NCBI GenBank assembly: GCA_900547455.1
Contig: URGV01000014.1
Location: 1-48,598 of the forward strand
DNA from: an uncultured Oscillospiraceae bacterium
GTDB taxonomy: Bacteria > Bacillota > Clostridia > Oscillospirales > Ruminococcaceae
Reading direction: 5' to 3'
Length of the DNA: 48,598 nt
Numbering within the stretch: position 1 is the stretch's first letter; every line of letters begins with the position of its first letter. Position numbers and translations under genes: made by a program. Of this stretch, positions 7,233-15,375 are shown piece by piece. A model generated the notes under the pieces. The model had not been told where the DNA came from. It made no database searches and saw only the letters and a program-made list of their open reading frames with translations.

Positions 7233-7260
7233 TGTATGCGGGGGATGTCCGGGAATAGAA
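7233..7260 (-). promoter_or_regulatory. Candidate SigE promoter of yabP
   Basis: TTCTATT (7254-7260), a 15-base spacer and CATACA (7233-7238) on the minus strand resemble the SigE consensus (GMATATT, 14-15 bases, CATACAnT). No SigA-type boxes are obvious here. Bacillus yabP is a known SigE target. Confidence 0.5.
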
Positions 7261-7282
7261 CCGGCGCACTTTCAGCAAAAAA

Positions 7283-7306
7283 CAAGAGGGCCTTTTAGCC
7301 CTCTTG
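7283..7306 (-). terminator. Terminator of the O-acetylation operon
   Basis: A 9-bp stem CAAGAGGGC (7283-7291 with 7298-7306) is followed on the minus strand by six T. It lies 22 bases past the AlgX-like stop codon. Confidence 0.85.
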
Positions 7307-7328
7307 CAGTCTCAAAGATAGATGGCGC

Positions 7329-8705
7329 TTATCGGTACCAAACCTGCTCCCCATCCGCGCCGACCGCGACCACGGTGTAGTCAGCGGAGAGGTTCTCCTT
7401 CTCCACCGATGCCTGCCAGCCCTGCTCGCCCTCTATCAGGTCAAAGGTTTTCCCCTCCGAAAGCAGGTAGGCATACCGCGTCCCTTCCGGCAGCGAGACG
7501 GTCAGGGTGGACAGGCGCTCGCCCTCGGCAATCTGCGGGGCGAGGGATTGTTTGTCCGCCTGCCGGGCCGCATCGTCCAGGGTGAGGACGGGGTTGAGCG
7601 AGAAATTTTCCACCCGCTCGGCGTTAAAGTAGCCGCTGTTGACGGTGTACTCGGCCACCTCCACCACCACGCACTCCGGCTGGAAGATGTTAAAGTAGTA
7701 GTCGAAGTCCATCAGATTTTCATAGTTATGGACGTAGATGTATTCGCCAAGGCCGGTCTGCAAAAACTTAAAGCCCATCTCGTTCATGTAGCTGCCCTGG
7801 AACACCAGCGTTTTCGGCGCGCCCGCCGCCACATTTTCGGGGTTGACAAAGTAGCCGAAGCCCCGGTGCTGGCTGTTGCGCGCGACCTCGGCGTCGTATT
7901 CCTCGGTTTTGACTTCCAGTTCGCACAGCCGCCCGAAGGTGGGCTCGTACTCGTGGATGGGGAACTGGGAGGAGAGCAGCGTCTCCTGCAGCGTCTCGGT
8001 AACGGCAAAGTCGCTCAGCTCGTTTGGCTGAATCGACGGGAAGAAGCCGGACAGCGATTCCAGGATGTTGTTCACCCCATAAAAGGCGCCCAGGTCGTTC
8101 CAGTGGCCGGCGTTGTAGACCTTGTTGAACACCTGCTCGCCCTCGGCGCGCCTGTCCTGCAGCAGCTGGGTGTTGTCGATGTAGTTGACTCCCAGCTCGT
8201 CGAGCTTCTGCTCAAACTGCTGCACCCAGCTGCGGTCATAGTGGATGCCGTCCCGCAGCTTGTCGGGATAGACAGCGGCCTTCTCGGGGTTGAGGACAAA
8301 GAGGAACGGAACGTCCCGCGCCTGACAGTAATCCTGAATCTCGGCGAGCATCTCGGCAAAGGCGATGTGGTAGTCACCGAACTGCACGTTCTGCTTCTGC
8401 TTAAAAAAGACGTAGCCGTCCTTGCCGTACTCGTACAGCGGGTGGATCATCTTGTGGAAGAGCTGGTCGTTGAGCAGGGTGTAGCCCAGGATCATCTCGT
8501 CGCGAAAACCGATGCGGTCCTGCACATAGCTCTCCAGCGAAGCGGTCAGGTCCGCGCCCGGCTCGGCGTTGGGACCGAAGGGATTGTTGGTGAGCTGGCG
8601 GTTGTCGATCTCGGAGACGACGTTTTCCTCCCAGTTAAAGAAGGCCAGCGGCAGCGCGAGCAGCACAAAAAAGAGGGCGATAAATACAATCTGTAATTTT
8701 TTCAT
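7329..8705 (-). CDS. AlgX/AlgJ-like SGNH-fold acetyltransferase partner (DHHW family)
   Basis: A 458-residue extracytoplasmic protein with an N-terminal membrane anchor (residues ~3-22). The segment with DRIGFRDEMI (about 64-73) and NAGHWNDLGAF (about 205-215, holding a conserved His-x-x-Asp pair) is typical of AlgJ/AlgX/DltD-like SGNH proteins. These receive acetyl groups from an MBOAT transmembrane partner and place them on polysaccharide. It lies 15 bases downstream of the MBOAT gene in one operon. A TTG three bases earlier is an alternative start; both are near AAGGAGG. The glycan acceptor is unknown: wall peptidoglycan, teichoic acid or a capsule are all possible. Which residue is the catalytic serine could not be fixed by eye. 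Confidence 0.82.
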   Translation of the reverse strand: MKKLQIVFIALFFVLLALPLAFFNWEENVVSEIDNRQLTNNPFGPNAEPGADLTASLESYVQDRIGFRDEMILGYTLLNDQLFHKMIHPLYEYGKDGYVFFKQKQNVQFGDYHIAFAEMLAEIQDYCQARDVPFLFVLNPEKAAVYPDKLRDGIHYDRSWVQQFEQKLDELGVNYIDNTQLLQDRRAEGEQVFNKVYNAGHWNDLGAFYGVNNILESLSGFFPSIQPNELSDFAVTETLQETLLSSQFPIHEYEPTFGRLCELEVKTEEYDAEVARNSQHRGFGYFVNPENVAAGAPKTLVFQGSYMNEMGFKFLQTGLGEYIYVHNYENLMDFDYYFNIFQPECVVVEVAEYTVNSGYFNAERVENFSLNPVLTLDDAARQADKQSLAPQIAEGERLSTLTVSLPEGTRYAYLLSEGKTFDLIEGEQGWQASVEKENLSADYTVVAVGADGEQVWYR

Positions 8706-8720
8706 CAATTTATCCCCTCC

Positions 8721-10175
8721 TTAATACTGAAAATAGATGAATGGGCTGTAGGTGGAGTTGACCATGAACATCACCGACAGCACCATGAGCAGCAACAGCG
8801 CCAGCTGCGCGACACAAAACAGCGGCGCGCTCGACTGGATTTTGGCGTGAACCTTTTTGGCCCAGCCGCCGTCCAGCGCCAGCGCCCCGACCGTGGCGAT
8901 CACCATCAGCACCACGATGCGCGCATCGAAGTAGTACTGCCAGGTGAAGTTGACCGAAGTAAACTCCACTGTGCCAAACAGGATGCCGAAAAACTGCGCG
9001 ATGCCGCTCATGCTCTCCAGCCGGAACACCTGCCAGCTCATCAGCACCACAAACATGGTGAAGGCCCACCTGACCAGGCCCGGAATCTTCTGGTACCAGC
9101 CCTTGTCCCGCACGCAGCGTTCCAGCACGATCATGACGCCGTTGATGACGCCCCACAGGATATAGTTGTACCCCGCGCCGTGCCAGATGCCGGTGACGAG
9201 AAAGACGGCAAAGAGGTTGAGCAGGGTGCGCCCCCTGCCTTTGCGGTTTCCGCCCAGCGGGATGTAGAGGTATTCCCGGAACCAGGTGCCCAGCGAGATG
9301 TGCCACCGCCGCCAGAACTCGGTGATCGAGCGGGAGAGGTAGGGGAAGTTGAAGTTTTCCTTCATGCGAATCCCGAACAGTTCGCTCAGGCCGATGGCGA
9401 TGTCCGAGTAGGCGGAAAAGTCGTAGTAAATCTGCAGCATATACAAAAAGGCGACGCCCCAGGCGGTGGGCTGGTCCATCCCAACGCTGAGGTTGCCCTC
9501 GATCTCGGCGATGAGCGCGCCGAAGATGTCCGCCAGAATCAGCTTTTTGGCAAAGCCGATGACGATGCGGTTGAGTCCCTGCAGAAAGAGCGCGCTGTCA
9601 AACCGGCGCTCGTGCTCATTGACAAAGGGGGCAAAGTCCTTCCACTGGGCAATCGGGCCGGAGATGACCTTCGGGAAGAAGGTCAGGTACAGCGCCGTGT
9701 CGAGCAGGCTCCCCGGCTTTGCGTCCCCGCGGGAGATGTCCACAAAATAGGACACCGCCGAAAAGGTGATGAACGAGACGCCCAGCGGCGCGACGATGCT
9801 GCGGGTGGCGATGGAGAGCGAAAACAGGCGGTTGACCGTCGTGACCGAAAAGTTGTAGTACTTAAAGTAAACCAGCATCAGCACCACAACCAGCACCGAG
9901 CACCCCGCCGCCAGCAGCCGCGCCGGCGTCCCCTTGGGCATCCCGGCGATGACGCGCCCGAGCAGAAAGGCCAGCAGCACATACCCCACCAGCCACAGCG
10001 CCCCATCAAAGGCCGCCCAGGCGTAAAACACCATGCTTGCGCAGACCAAAAACAGGTCGGGCAGGCGCAGCCGCCGCAGCGCAGCGACGCCGCGCTCCAC
10101 CCCTGCCGCCAGATAGTAGCCGCCCAGGCACAGCGGGAAAAAGACAAATAAAAAAATCGAGCTGGTAAAAGCCAT
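8721..10175 (-). CDS. MBOAT-family O-acyltransferase (AlgI/DltB-like)
   Basis: A 484-residue polytopic membrane protein with about 10-12 hydrophobic segments. The core FWRRWHISLGTWFREYLYIP and the downstream GIWHGAGYNYILWG hold the two histidines that mark AlgI/PatA/DltB enzymes. The second is the catalytic His. It would move acetyl groups across the membrane to the AlgX-like partner encoded immediately downstream. A longer frame begins at 10322, but the ATG at 10175 has a Shine-Dalgarno AAAGGAG and leads straight into the first membrane helix, and the earlier part covers the promoter. Transcription starts divergently from the chromate-transporter operon. Confidence 0.9.
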   Translation of the reverse strand: MAFTSSIFLFVFFPLCLGGYYLAAGVERGVAALRRLRLPDLFLVCASMVFYAWAAFDGALWLVGYVLLAFLLGRVIAGMPKGTPARLLAAGCSVLVVVLMLVYFKYYNFSVTTVNRLFSLSIATRSIVAPLGVSFITFSAVSYFVDISRGDAKPGSLLDTALYLTFFPKVISGPIAQWKDFAPFVNEHERRFDSALFLQGLNRIVIGFAKKLILADIFGALIAEIEGNLSVGMDQPTAWGVAFLYMLQIYYDFSAYSDIAIGLSELFGIRMKENFNFPYLSRSITEFWRRWHISLGTWFREYLYIPLGGNRKGRGRTLLNLFAVFLVTGIWHGAGYNYILWGVINGVMIVLERCVRDKGWYQKIPGLVRWAFTMFVVLMSWQVFRLESMSGIAQFFGILFGTVEFTSVNFTWQYYFDARIVVLMVIATVGALALDGGWAKKVHAKIQSSAPLFCVAQLALLLLMVLSVMFMVNSTYSPFIYFQY

Positions 10176-10218
10176 CTCCTTTGTTCTCCTTTCACAGCCG
10201 AAAATGTCAGCTTTTCTT

Positions 10219-10247
10219 ATGATACTATTTTTCTGTCCGGCCGTCAA
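10219..10247 (-). promoter_or_regulatory. SigA promoter of the MBOAT operon
   Basis: TTGACG (10242-10247), a 17-base spacer and TATCAT (10219-10224) on the minus strand. It is back to back with the promoter of the chromate-transporter operon. Confidence 0.7.
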
Positions 10248-10306
10248 TTTCTTTGTCCATTCTGTAGAATTCTCCAAAGATTTTTCTATAAATCGACTAA
10301 AACGTC

Positions 10307-10335
10307 TCGACATCCCCGGCAAATTTTCTTATAAT
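10307..10335 (+). promoter_or_regulatory. SigA promoter of the chromate-transporter operon
   Basis: TCGACA (10307-10312), a 17-base spacer and TATAAT (10330-10335). The first gene begins about 45 bases downstream. Confidence 0.72.
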
Positions 10336-10379
10336 GACCTTATCGCAACTCGATTTTTTAAAAAAGGAGATGGATTGGA

Positions 10380-10952
10380 TTGAAAAAAGACTTTGCCTTC
10401 TACCGCAAACTTTTCTGCTCCACCTTTTATCTGAGCGCCTTCACCTTTGGCGGCGGATATGTCATCATCCCGCTGATGCGCAAAAAGTTTGTGGAACAGT
10501 ACCACTGGATTGAGGAGGAGGAGATGCTCGACCTGACCGCCATCGCCCAGTCCTCCCCCGGCGCCATCGCGGTCAACGCCTCCATCCTGATCGGCTACCG
10601 GCTGGCAGGGCTGTTCGGCGCACTGGTGACGGTGCTGGGCACCGTGCTGCCGCCGCTGATTATCCTTTCGGTCATCTCGGTGGCCTACACCGCCTTCCAG
10701 AACAGCCTGATTGTGCAGCTGGTGCTGCGCGCCATGCAGGCCGGTGTGGCGGCGGTCATCGCGGACGTGGTCATCTCGATGGGCTGGGACGTGCTCAAGA
10801 AAAAGCTCTGGCTGCCCATCCTCATCATGTTCGGCTCGTTTATCGCCGCCTGCTTCTTTGATGTCAACGTCATCCTCATCATTTTAGTCTGCGCGGTGAT
10901 CGGCCTTGCCGCCACCCTGCACGACGAGAAAAACGGAAAGGCGGGTGAGTAG
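10380..10952 (+). CDS. Chromate transporter (CHR) half-protein, first subunit
   Basis: A 190-residue membrane protein matching one half of ChrA-type transporters. The N-terminal FTFGGGYVIIPLM (about 21-33) and the SSPGAIAVN motif (about 59-67) are the conserved CHR signatures, followed by four or five membrane helices. Short CHR proteins come as pairs that together equal one full-length ChrA. The known substrate of the family is chromate, although in strict anaerobes another anion may be the natural cargo. The start is a TTG with AAAGGAG about 10 bases upstream; no ATG/GTG in frame is as well placed. The second half follows after a 2-base gap. Confidence 0.88.
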   Translation: MKKDFAFYRKLFCSTFYLSAFTFGGGYVIIPLMRKKFVEQYHWIEEEEMLDLTAIAQSSPGAIAVNASILIGYRLAGLFGALVTVLGTVLPPLIILSVISVAYTAFQNSLIVQLVLRAMQAGVAAVIADVVISMGWDVLKKKLWLPILIMFGSFIAACFFDVNVILIILVCAVIGLAATLHDEKNGKAGE

Positions 10953-10954
10953 CC

Positions 10955-11527
10955 ATGACGGTTCTTCTGCAGCTTTTCTGGAGCTTTTTCCAGATCGGCC
11001 TGTTCAGCATCGGCGGCGGCTACGCGGCCATGCCCTTAATCCAGCACCAGGTGGTGGACCTGCACGGATGGCTGACGATGCAGGAATTTGTGGACATCGT
11101 CACCATCTCCCAGATGACGCCGGGGCCGATCGCCATCAACTCGGCCACCTTTGTCGGCACCCGCATCGCCGGGCTGCCGGGCGCCATCATCGCCACCATC
11201 GGCTGCGTCTTCCCCTCCTGCATCATCGTGCTGACCCTGGCCTGGGTCTACTACCGCTACCGCACCCTGTCGGTGGTGCAGGGCGTGCTGGGCGGACTGC
11301 GCCCGGCGGTGGTTGCGATGATTGCCTCGGCGGGCGTTTCCATTTTGGTAACGGCGCTGTGGAACGGTGCGGCGGCCTCGCTCAACCCCGCGGATCTGGA
11401 CTGGATTGCGGCCCTGCTGTTTGTCGCGGCGCTGTTTGTGCTGCGCAGGTGGAAGCTCAACCCCATCTGGGTCATGGTCGGCACCGGCGTGGTGGGGCTG
11501 GGGCTGTATCTCATCATCGGGTATTAA
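10955..11527 (+). CDS. Chromate transporter (CHR) half-protein, second subunit
   Basis: A 190-residue partner of the preceding gene, with the same length and the same motifs shifted: FSIGGGYAAMPLI (about 17-29) and TPGPIAIN (about 54-61), then several membrane helices. The GGGY and PGPIAIN signatures are those of the opposite CHR half, so the two probably form a heterodimer with inverted topology. It starts 2 bases after the first gene and shares its transcript. A strong terminator follows. Confidence 0.88.
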   Translation: MTVLLQLFWSFFQIGLFSIGGGYAAMPLIQHQVVDLHGWLTMQEFVDIVTISQMTPGPIAINSATFVGTRIAGLPGAIIATIGCVFPSCIIVLTLAWVYYRYRTLSVVQGVLGGLRPAVVAMIASAGVSILVTALWNGAAASLNPADLDWIAALLFVAALFVLRRWKLNPIWVMVGTGVVGLGLYLIIGY

Positions 11528-11541
11528 ATCTATTTTTTTAC

Positions 11542-11574
11542 GGGCGGACTGCAGGGAATTTTTGCAGTCCGCCC
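11542..11574 (+). terminator. Terminator after the CHR pair
   Basis: A 12-bp perfect stem GGGCGGACTGCA (11542-11553 with 11563-11574) and a 9-base loop, followed by ATTTTG. Confidence 0.82.
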
Positions 11575-11603
11575 ATTTTGCTCTTCCCTTTTCTCATCTT
11601 TTA

Positions 11604-11612
11604 TGCTATATT
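11604..11612 (+). promoter_or_regulatory. Probable extended -10 promoter of the lipoprotein gene
   Basis: TGCTATATT supplies an extended -10 element (TG at 11604-11605, TATATT at 11607-11612). The -35 region at the right distance is poor. The ATG follows 34 bases downstream, behind AAAGGAGG. Confidence 0.5.
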
Positions 11613-11646
11613 GGTAGTAACATATAGCTCTAAAGGAGGAGTCCTC

Positions 11647-12942
11647 ATGAAATCGTCCCGCCTTCTTTCCCTTTTGCTGGCTGTCTGCCTGCTGTTTTCG
11701 CTGAGCTCCTGCTCGGAGCGCGGGGGCTCTGGACAGCAAGACCCCACTCCCGCCGAAACGGAATCGTCCGCCGCGGACACCGCTGCCCCGCAGGAGGACA
11801 CCGCGACGGACGCACCTGCCGACCAACAAAGCGCCGGCGAACCGGAAAACGCCGGGCAGCAGCAAACCACCCCGGCAGACACCCCCTACCAGGCCGACGA
11901 CAAACTGGTGCGGGAGGCGGTGCTCAACTTTGGTGCTTCGTCGGCAAACGGCGCGCCGCAGACCAGCGTTGTCAGCCTGTACTACCATGACCGGTGGACC
12001 ATCGACGACGCCGACGGCACCGACTTCTTCAGCTGGTATGTGGGAATCGGCTCCCAGCTTTATTCCGAAGAGGAGCAGGAGGAGTTGTTCCGCGCCGAAG
12101 ACGGCAGCTGGGTTTACCCCGCTGAAATCTACGAGGCGGACGTCCGGCGCTACTTCGACGCCACCACCGAGCAGATGCGCGACAACCCTGACCTCTACCA
12201 CGCCGACACCAACACCTACTACGCGCTGGCAGGCCCCGGCGTCGGGGAGCGGCCATCCCCCGAGATTCAGTCCTTCACGCAGGAGGGGGATCTTGTCCAC
12301 ATCAAGCTATATTTGGAAGGTGAGACAGAGCGGGACCGCTGGATGATGCTCACCATCCGACTGACCGACGACGGCTACCGCTATGTCTCCTACCTGCCGC
12401 AGAGCGTTAACCGGGCGATTACCGACCACCTGCTCGAGGAGATCATCCTGAAATTTGGCGCAGAGGCTACCCGTTCCGAGCATGTCTATCACTCTACCGG
12501 AACCGGCATGTTCCTTTCTCCCAGTTGGACAGTGGAGGAGATGACTCCCGGAAGTTTTAACGGGTGGTACCTTGACTACTCCAACTACATCTATACTTAC
12601 GGCGAACGGCTGACGATCTTTGCCAGCCCGCTCGGAGAAAACACCGGTTGGTTCTATCCCGCCGACCTGTACGAAGCGGCCGCAAAAGCCTACTTTGGCC
12701 TTTCCGCCGAGGAGCTGCGCGCGGGTGAAAATTACAATGCGGAATACAGCGGCTACTTTTCACCGCATCCAGTCGGCCGGGGCTATACTCCCCTCATCAC
12801 GCTGGAGGACTACGACCAGCAGTACGACCTGCTGACCTTAAACGTTTCTGTTTCCCAGCTGGAGGCTCCGGATCGCAAGATGGCCCTCACCGTCCGCCTG
12901 ACCGAGGACGGCTATCAGTATCTCTCCTACCTGCCGCGATAA
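11647..12942 (+). CDS. Lipoprotein with internal duplication, function unknown
   Basis: A 431-residue predicted surface lipoprotein. The signal peptide (MKSSRLLSLLLAVCLLFSL) ends in LSSC, a lipobox whose Cys (about residue 22) would be lipidated. Residues ~25-85 are a Pro/Ala/Asp/Glu/Gln-rich linker. Two related domains of roughly 170 residues follow. Each begins with an L-x-E-x-x-L-x-F-G-like helix, has a central (W/F)xYPA(E/D)xYEA motif, and ends with RLT(D/E)DGY(R/Q)Y(V/L)SYLP. No known family is recognised. An open frame extends upstream through the CHR genes, but the ATG at 11647 with AAAGGAGG and the signal peptide fixes the start. The gene is monocistronic. Confidence 0.85.
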   Translation: MKSSRLLSLLLAVCLLFSLSSCSERGGSGQQDPTPAETESSAADTAAPQEDTATDAPADQQSAGEPENAGQQQTTPADTPYQADDKLVREAVLNFGASSANGAPQTSVVSLYYHDRWTIDDADGTDFFSWYVGIGSQLYSEEEQEELFRAEDGSWVYPAEIYEADVRRYFDATTEQMRDNPDLYHADTNTYYALAGPGVGERPSPEIQSFTQEGDLVHIKLYLEGETERDRWMMLTIRLTDDGYRYVSYLPQSVNRAITDHLLEEIILKFGAEATRSEHVYHSTGTGMFLSPSWTVEEMTPGSFNGWYLDYSNYIYTYGERLTIFASPLGENTGWFYPADLYEAAAKAYFGLSAEELRAGENYNAEYSGYFSPHPVGRGYTPLITLEDYDQQYDLLTLNVSVSQLEAPDRKMALTVRLTEDGYQYLSYLPR

Positions 12943-12945
12943 AGA

Positions 12946-12974
12946 AAAGGGCGCTCCCCATGGGAACGCCCTTT
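12946..12974. terminator. Shared terminator
   Basis: A stem AAAGGGCG/CGCCCTTT extended by TCCC/GGGA with one mismatch and a 3-base loop. T-runs follow on the plus strand. It lies between convergent genes and probably serves both. Confidence 0.8.
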
Positions 12975-12979
12975 GTTTT

Positions 12980-13666
12980 TTATTCTTCCCGCAGATACCG
13001 CTGGGTGTAGGGACAGACGGCAAAGCACAGGCCGCACAGGTCGGTCTCGATGCCGGTGGCCTGCTTCATCCGCCTGAGCTGTTCGGGGTAGCAGCGCTTC
13101 CAGTCGAACAGCTTTTCCCGCTCGATGCCGGGCGTCCAGGTGGCGCCGGTGAAGGCCTTTGCCGGGCAGCGCTCGACACAGGCGCTGCAGCCCCCGCAGC
13201 GGCTTTTTTCGACCGGCGCATCAAACGGCAGCGGCGCGTCGGTCAAAAGGCTGGAGAGCCGCACCGCGCCGCCGTACCACTCGGTGATGAGCAGGCAGTT
13301 TTTGCCAATCCACCCCAGCCCCGCGTGGACGGCGACCGTCTTGTGCGGCAGCGGGGAGCGCCAGTTCTCGTCGGTCTTGACCGTGTCGGTGGTGTTGGCA
13401 ACCGCATGAAAGCCCCTCTCCTGCAACAGGGCAGCCCCTGCGGAGACGATTTGATTGAGCTGCGCGTTGAGCGAATGGTAGGCCTCATAGTAGGCCAGGG
13501 TCGGCGCGGTCTGCAAATCCCGCACAATCTCTTTTGGCACCGGGACCGCGACCGAGATGCCGGTGGTCAGCGCCCCGCCGGCAATTCCCTTTAAATCCGC
13601 GACCCCCATCAGCCGCGCGCCCTTTGCCTGCAGAAGATCAAACAGCTCGTCCTTTAACCCTTGCAT
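12980..13666 (-). CDS. QueG-like protein with two [4Fe-4S] clusters
   Basis: A 228-residue iron-sulfur protein related to the C-terminal part of epoxyqueuosine reductase QueG. It contains HAGLGWIGKNCLLIT (about 113-127), a conserved signature of that family. Two cluster motifs follow, CGGCSACVERCP (about 158-169) and CGLCFAVCP (about 211-219). It is much shorter than QueG (about 350-400 residues) and lacks the C-terminal repeats, so it may be a QueG paralogue rather than the tRNA-modifying enzyme. It follows the ABC transporter gene by 18 bases and is probably co-transcribed. Confidence 0.8.
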   Translation of the reverse strand: MQGLKDELFDLLQAKGARLMGVADLKGIAGGALTTGISVAVPVPKEIVRDLQTAPTLAYYEAYHSLNAQLNQIVSAGAALLQERGFHAVANTTDTVKTDENWRSPLPHKTVAVHAGLGWIGKNCLLITEWYGGAVRLSSLLTDAPLPFDAPVEKSRCGGCSACVERCPAKAFTGATWTPGIEREKLFDWKRCYPEQLRRMKQATGIETDLCGLCFAVCPYTQRYLREE

Positions 13667-13684
13667 CCTGTTCTCCCCCTCGCT

Positions 13685-15298
13685 TTATCTTGTCCCTGCC
13701 TGTTGGCAGGGCTGCATCCGGTACACCTGATCAAACTGCCGCTCCCGCTCGCCGCTTAAATGGTGGCTGATGAGGATGAGCGTCAGGTCGGGATTCTGCA
13801 GCAGGCTCTGCTCGACCAGCTCGGCGTTCTCCCGGTCCAGCGCCGAGGTGCCCTCGTCCACCAGCAGAATCGAGCGGTTGTGAATCAGTGCGCGGGCAAT
13901 CGCCACCCGCTGCTTCTGCCCGCCGGAAAGGGCGCTGCCGCCCTCCCCCACCACCGTGTCCAAGCCCTGCGGCATGCGGGCAAGGTCGCCGAGCAGCGCG
14001 CTGTCGCGCAGCGCCCTGTCCATCTGTTCGGGGGAAAACTCCTCGCCCAGCGTGATGTTTTCCCGGATGGTGGTGTTGAACAAAAAGACATCCTGCTCGA
14101 TGTAGCTCATCTGCTGCTGCAGCTGCTCGGCGGTACAGTCTCTGGCGTCAATGTTGTCCAGCCAGATTTTGCCCTCATAGCCGGGCAGCCAGCCGAGCAG
14201 AATTTTAAACAGGGTGGATTTTCCGCAGCCGCTTGGGCCGGTTAGAGCGTACTTTTTGCCGATCGAAAAGATAAAGTCCTGCCTGCGCAGAATCGGCTTT
14301 TCCCCGTAGGCAAAGGAGATTCCCTCCATCCGAATCGCGTCGTGCAGCGGCGGCAGGGAGCGCACCGGCCCTGTCTCTTGCCGCTCTGCTGTGAGCTTTT
14401 CAAAGTAAGGCCTGCCCGCTGCCAGCGACATGCGCAGATTCGCAAATTCATGCAGGCCATTGGTCACGCAGGCGATCAGGTTGCTGGCGCCCACCAGGGT
14501 GGCCATGCGCACCTTGCCCTGCAGCACCAGCAGGATGACCAAAATGTCGCACAGGATCTGGATGGTCACGCTGACAAAGCCCATCGCGCTGTCAGCCGCG
14601 CTTTTGCCGCAGCTGAGCTCGCAGGAGGACTGTTCAATCTGGTCGCTGGCCTGACCGCCCTTGTGCAAAAAGCGACCCTTTTGTCCAAAAAAGCGCAGCA
14701 CATCCAGGCCGGACAGCAGGTCCTTGAGCGCGCTGACACCCGCCGCCTGCCGCTCGGAGCACAGCCTTCCCAGCTGCTCCAGCTTCTTCTCAAACAGCTT
14801 TGGCAGCGCCCACATGATGAGCGCCGACACAAGCGAAGCTGCCATCAGCGACCAGTGCAGGCTCAGCAGCACCACAATGCCCCAAAGTACCTGAGACGCC
14901 CTGCCCACGCAGTTAAAAAAGGGGTTCCAGGCCAGCTGTTCGATCTGTTTGACATCGTTGGTCATCCAGGAAAGGTACTCGCCGCTGTCCTGCTTGTGGT
15001 AATCCTGGTAGCCCTTTTGCAGCAACTGACAGCACAGATCGTGCCGCAGGTCGTTGTTGAGCGCGCGCACCACCCTTGCCTGGGTGGATTCCCGCAAGTA
15101 GCAGACCAGAAAATATCCGCCCCACGCCGCCATATCCACCGCGCTCCAAAACAGAAAGGCTTTCAAATCCAGACTCAGCGCCTTGTCAAAAACCTGCATC
15201 AGCAAAAGCTGCACGCCCGCCTGAAATCCCCATTCCACAATCTGCAGCAGGCAGACCAGCGCGCTTTTCTTCCAGTTTTTCCGAAGGTAGCTCCCCAC
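13685..15298 (-). CDS. ABC exporter, fused permease and ATPase
   Basis: A 537-residue half-transporter. Residues ~15-300 hold the membrane domain (about six helices) and ~325-537 the ATPase. The ATPase carries Walker A GPSGCGKST (~354-362), signature LSGGQKQR (~457-464), Walker B ILLVDE (~477-482) and the switch His in ISHH. Such exporters move lipids, peptides or drugs, with ATP hydrolysis at the inner membrane face; the cargo here is unknown. As a half-transporter it must dimerise, and no partner is next to it. A TTG at 15319 would add seven residues but lacks a ribosome binding site. The GTG at 15298 has AAGGGGAGA 6-7 bases upstream and is chosen. Confidence 0.87.
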   Translation of the reverse strand: MGSYLRKNWKKSALVCLLQIVEWGFQAGVQLLLMQVFDKALSLDLKAFLFWSAVDMAAWGGYFLVCYLRESTQARVVRALNNDLRHDLCCQLLQKGYQDYHKQDSGEYLSWMTNDVKQIEQLAWNPFFNCVGRASQVLWGIVVLLSLHWSLMAASLVSALIMWALPKLFEKKLEQLGRLCSERQAAGVSALKDLLSGLDVLRFFGQKGRFLHKGGQASDQIEQSSCELSCGKSAADSAMGFVSVTIQILCDILVILLVLQGKVRMATLVGASNLIACVTNGLHEFANLRMSLAAGRPYFEKLTAERQETGPVRSLPPLHDAIRMEGISFAYGEKPILRRQDFIFSIGKKYALTGPSGCGKSTLFKILLGWLPGYEGKIWLDNIDARDCTAEQLQQQMSYIEQDVFLFNTTIRENITLGEEFSPEQMDRALRDSALLGDLARMPQGLDTVVGEGGSALSGGQKQRVAIARALIHNRSILLVDEGTSALDRENAELVEQSLLQNPDLTLILISHHLSGERERQFDQVYRMQPCQQAGTR

Positions 15299-15335
15299 CT
15301 TTTCTCTCCCCTTTGTCAAACAATGTGCAGTTTCA

Positions 15336-15364
15336 TCCTACCACATTTTTCTACAAAAAGCAAT
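15336..15364 (-). promoter_or_regulatory. Probable promoter of the ABC exporter gene
   Basis: TTGCTT (15359-15364), a 17-base spacer and TAGGAT (15336-15341) on the minus strand, in the 56-base gap after the B3/B4-domain gene. Confidence 0.55.
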
Positions 15365-15375
15365 CTTGCGGGGAG

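Noticed and set aside
10906..11646. N-terminal extension of the lipoprotein frame across the second CHR gene
   Set aside because: The ATG at 11647 has a strong ribosome binding site and begins a textbook lipoprotein signal peptide; the extension overlaps a real gene in another frame.
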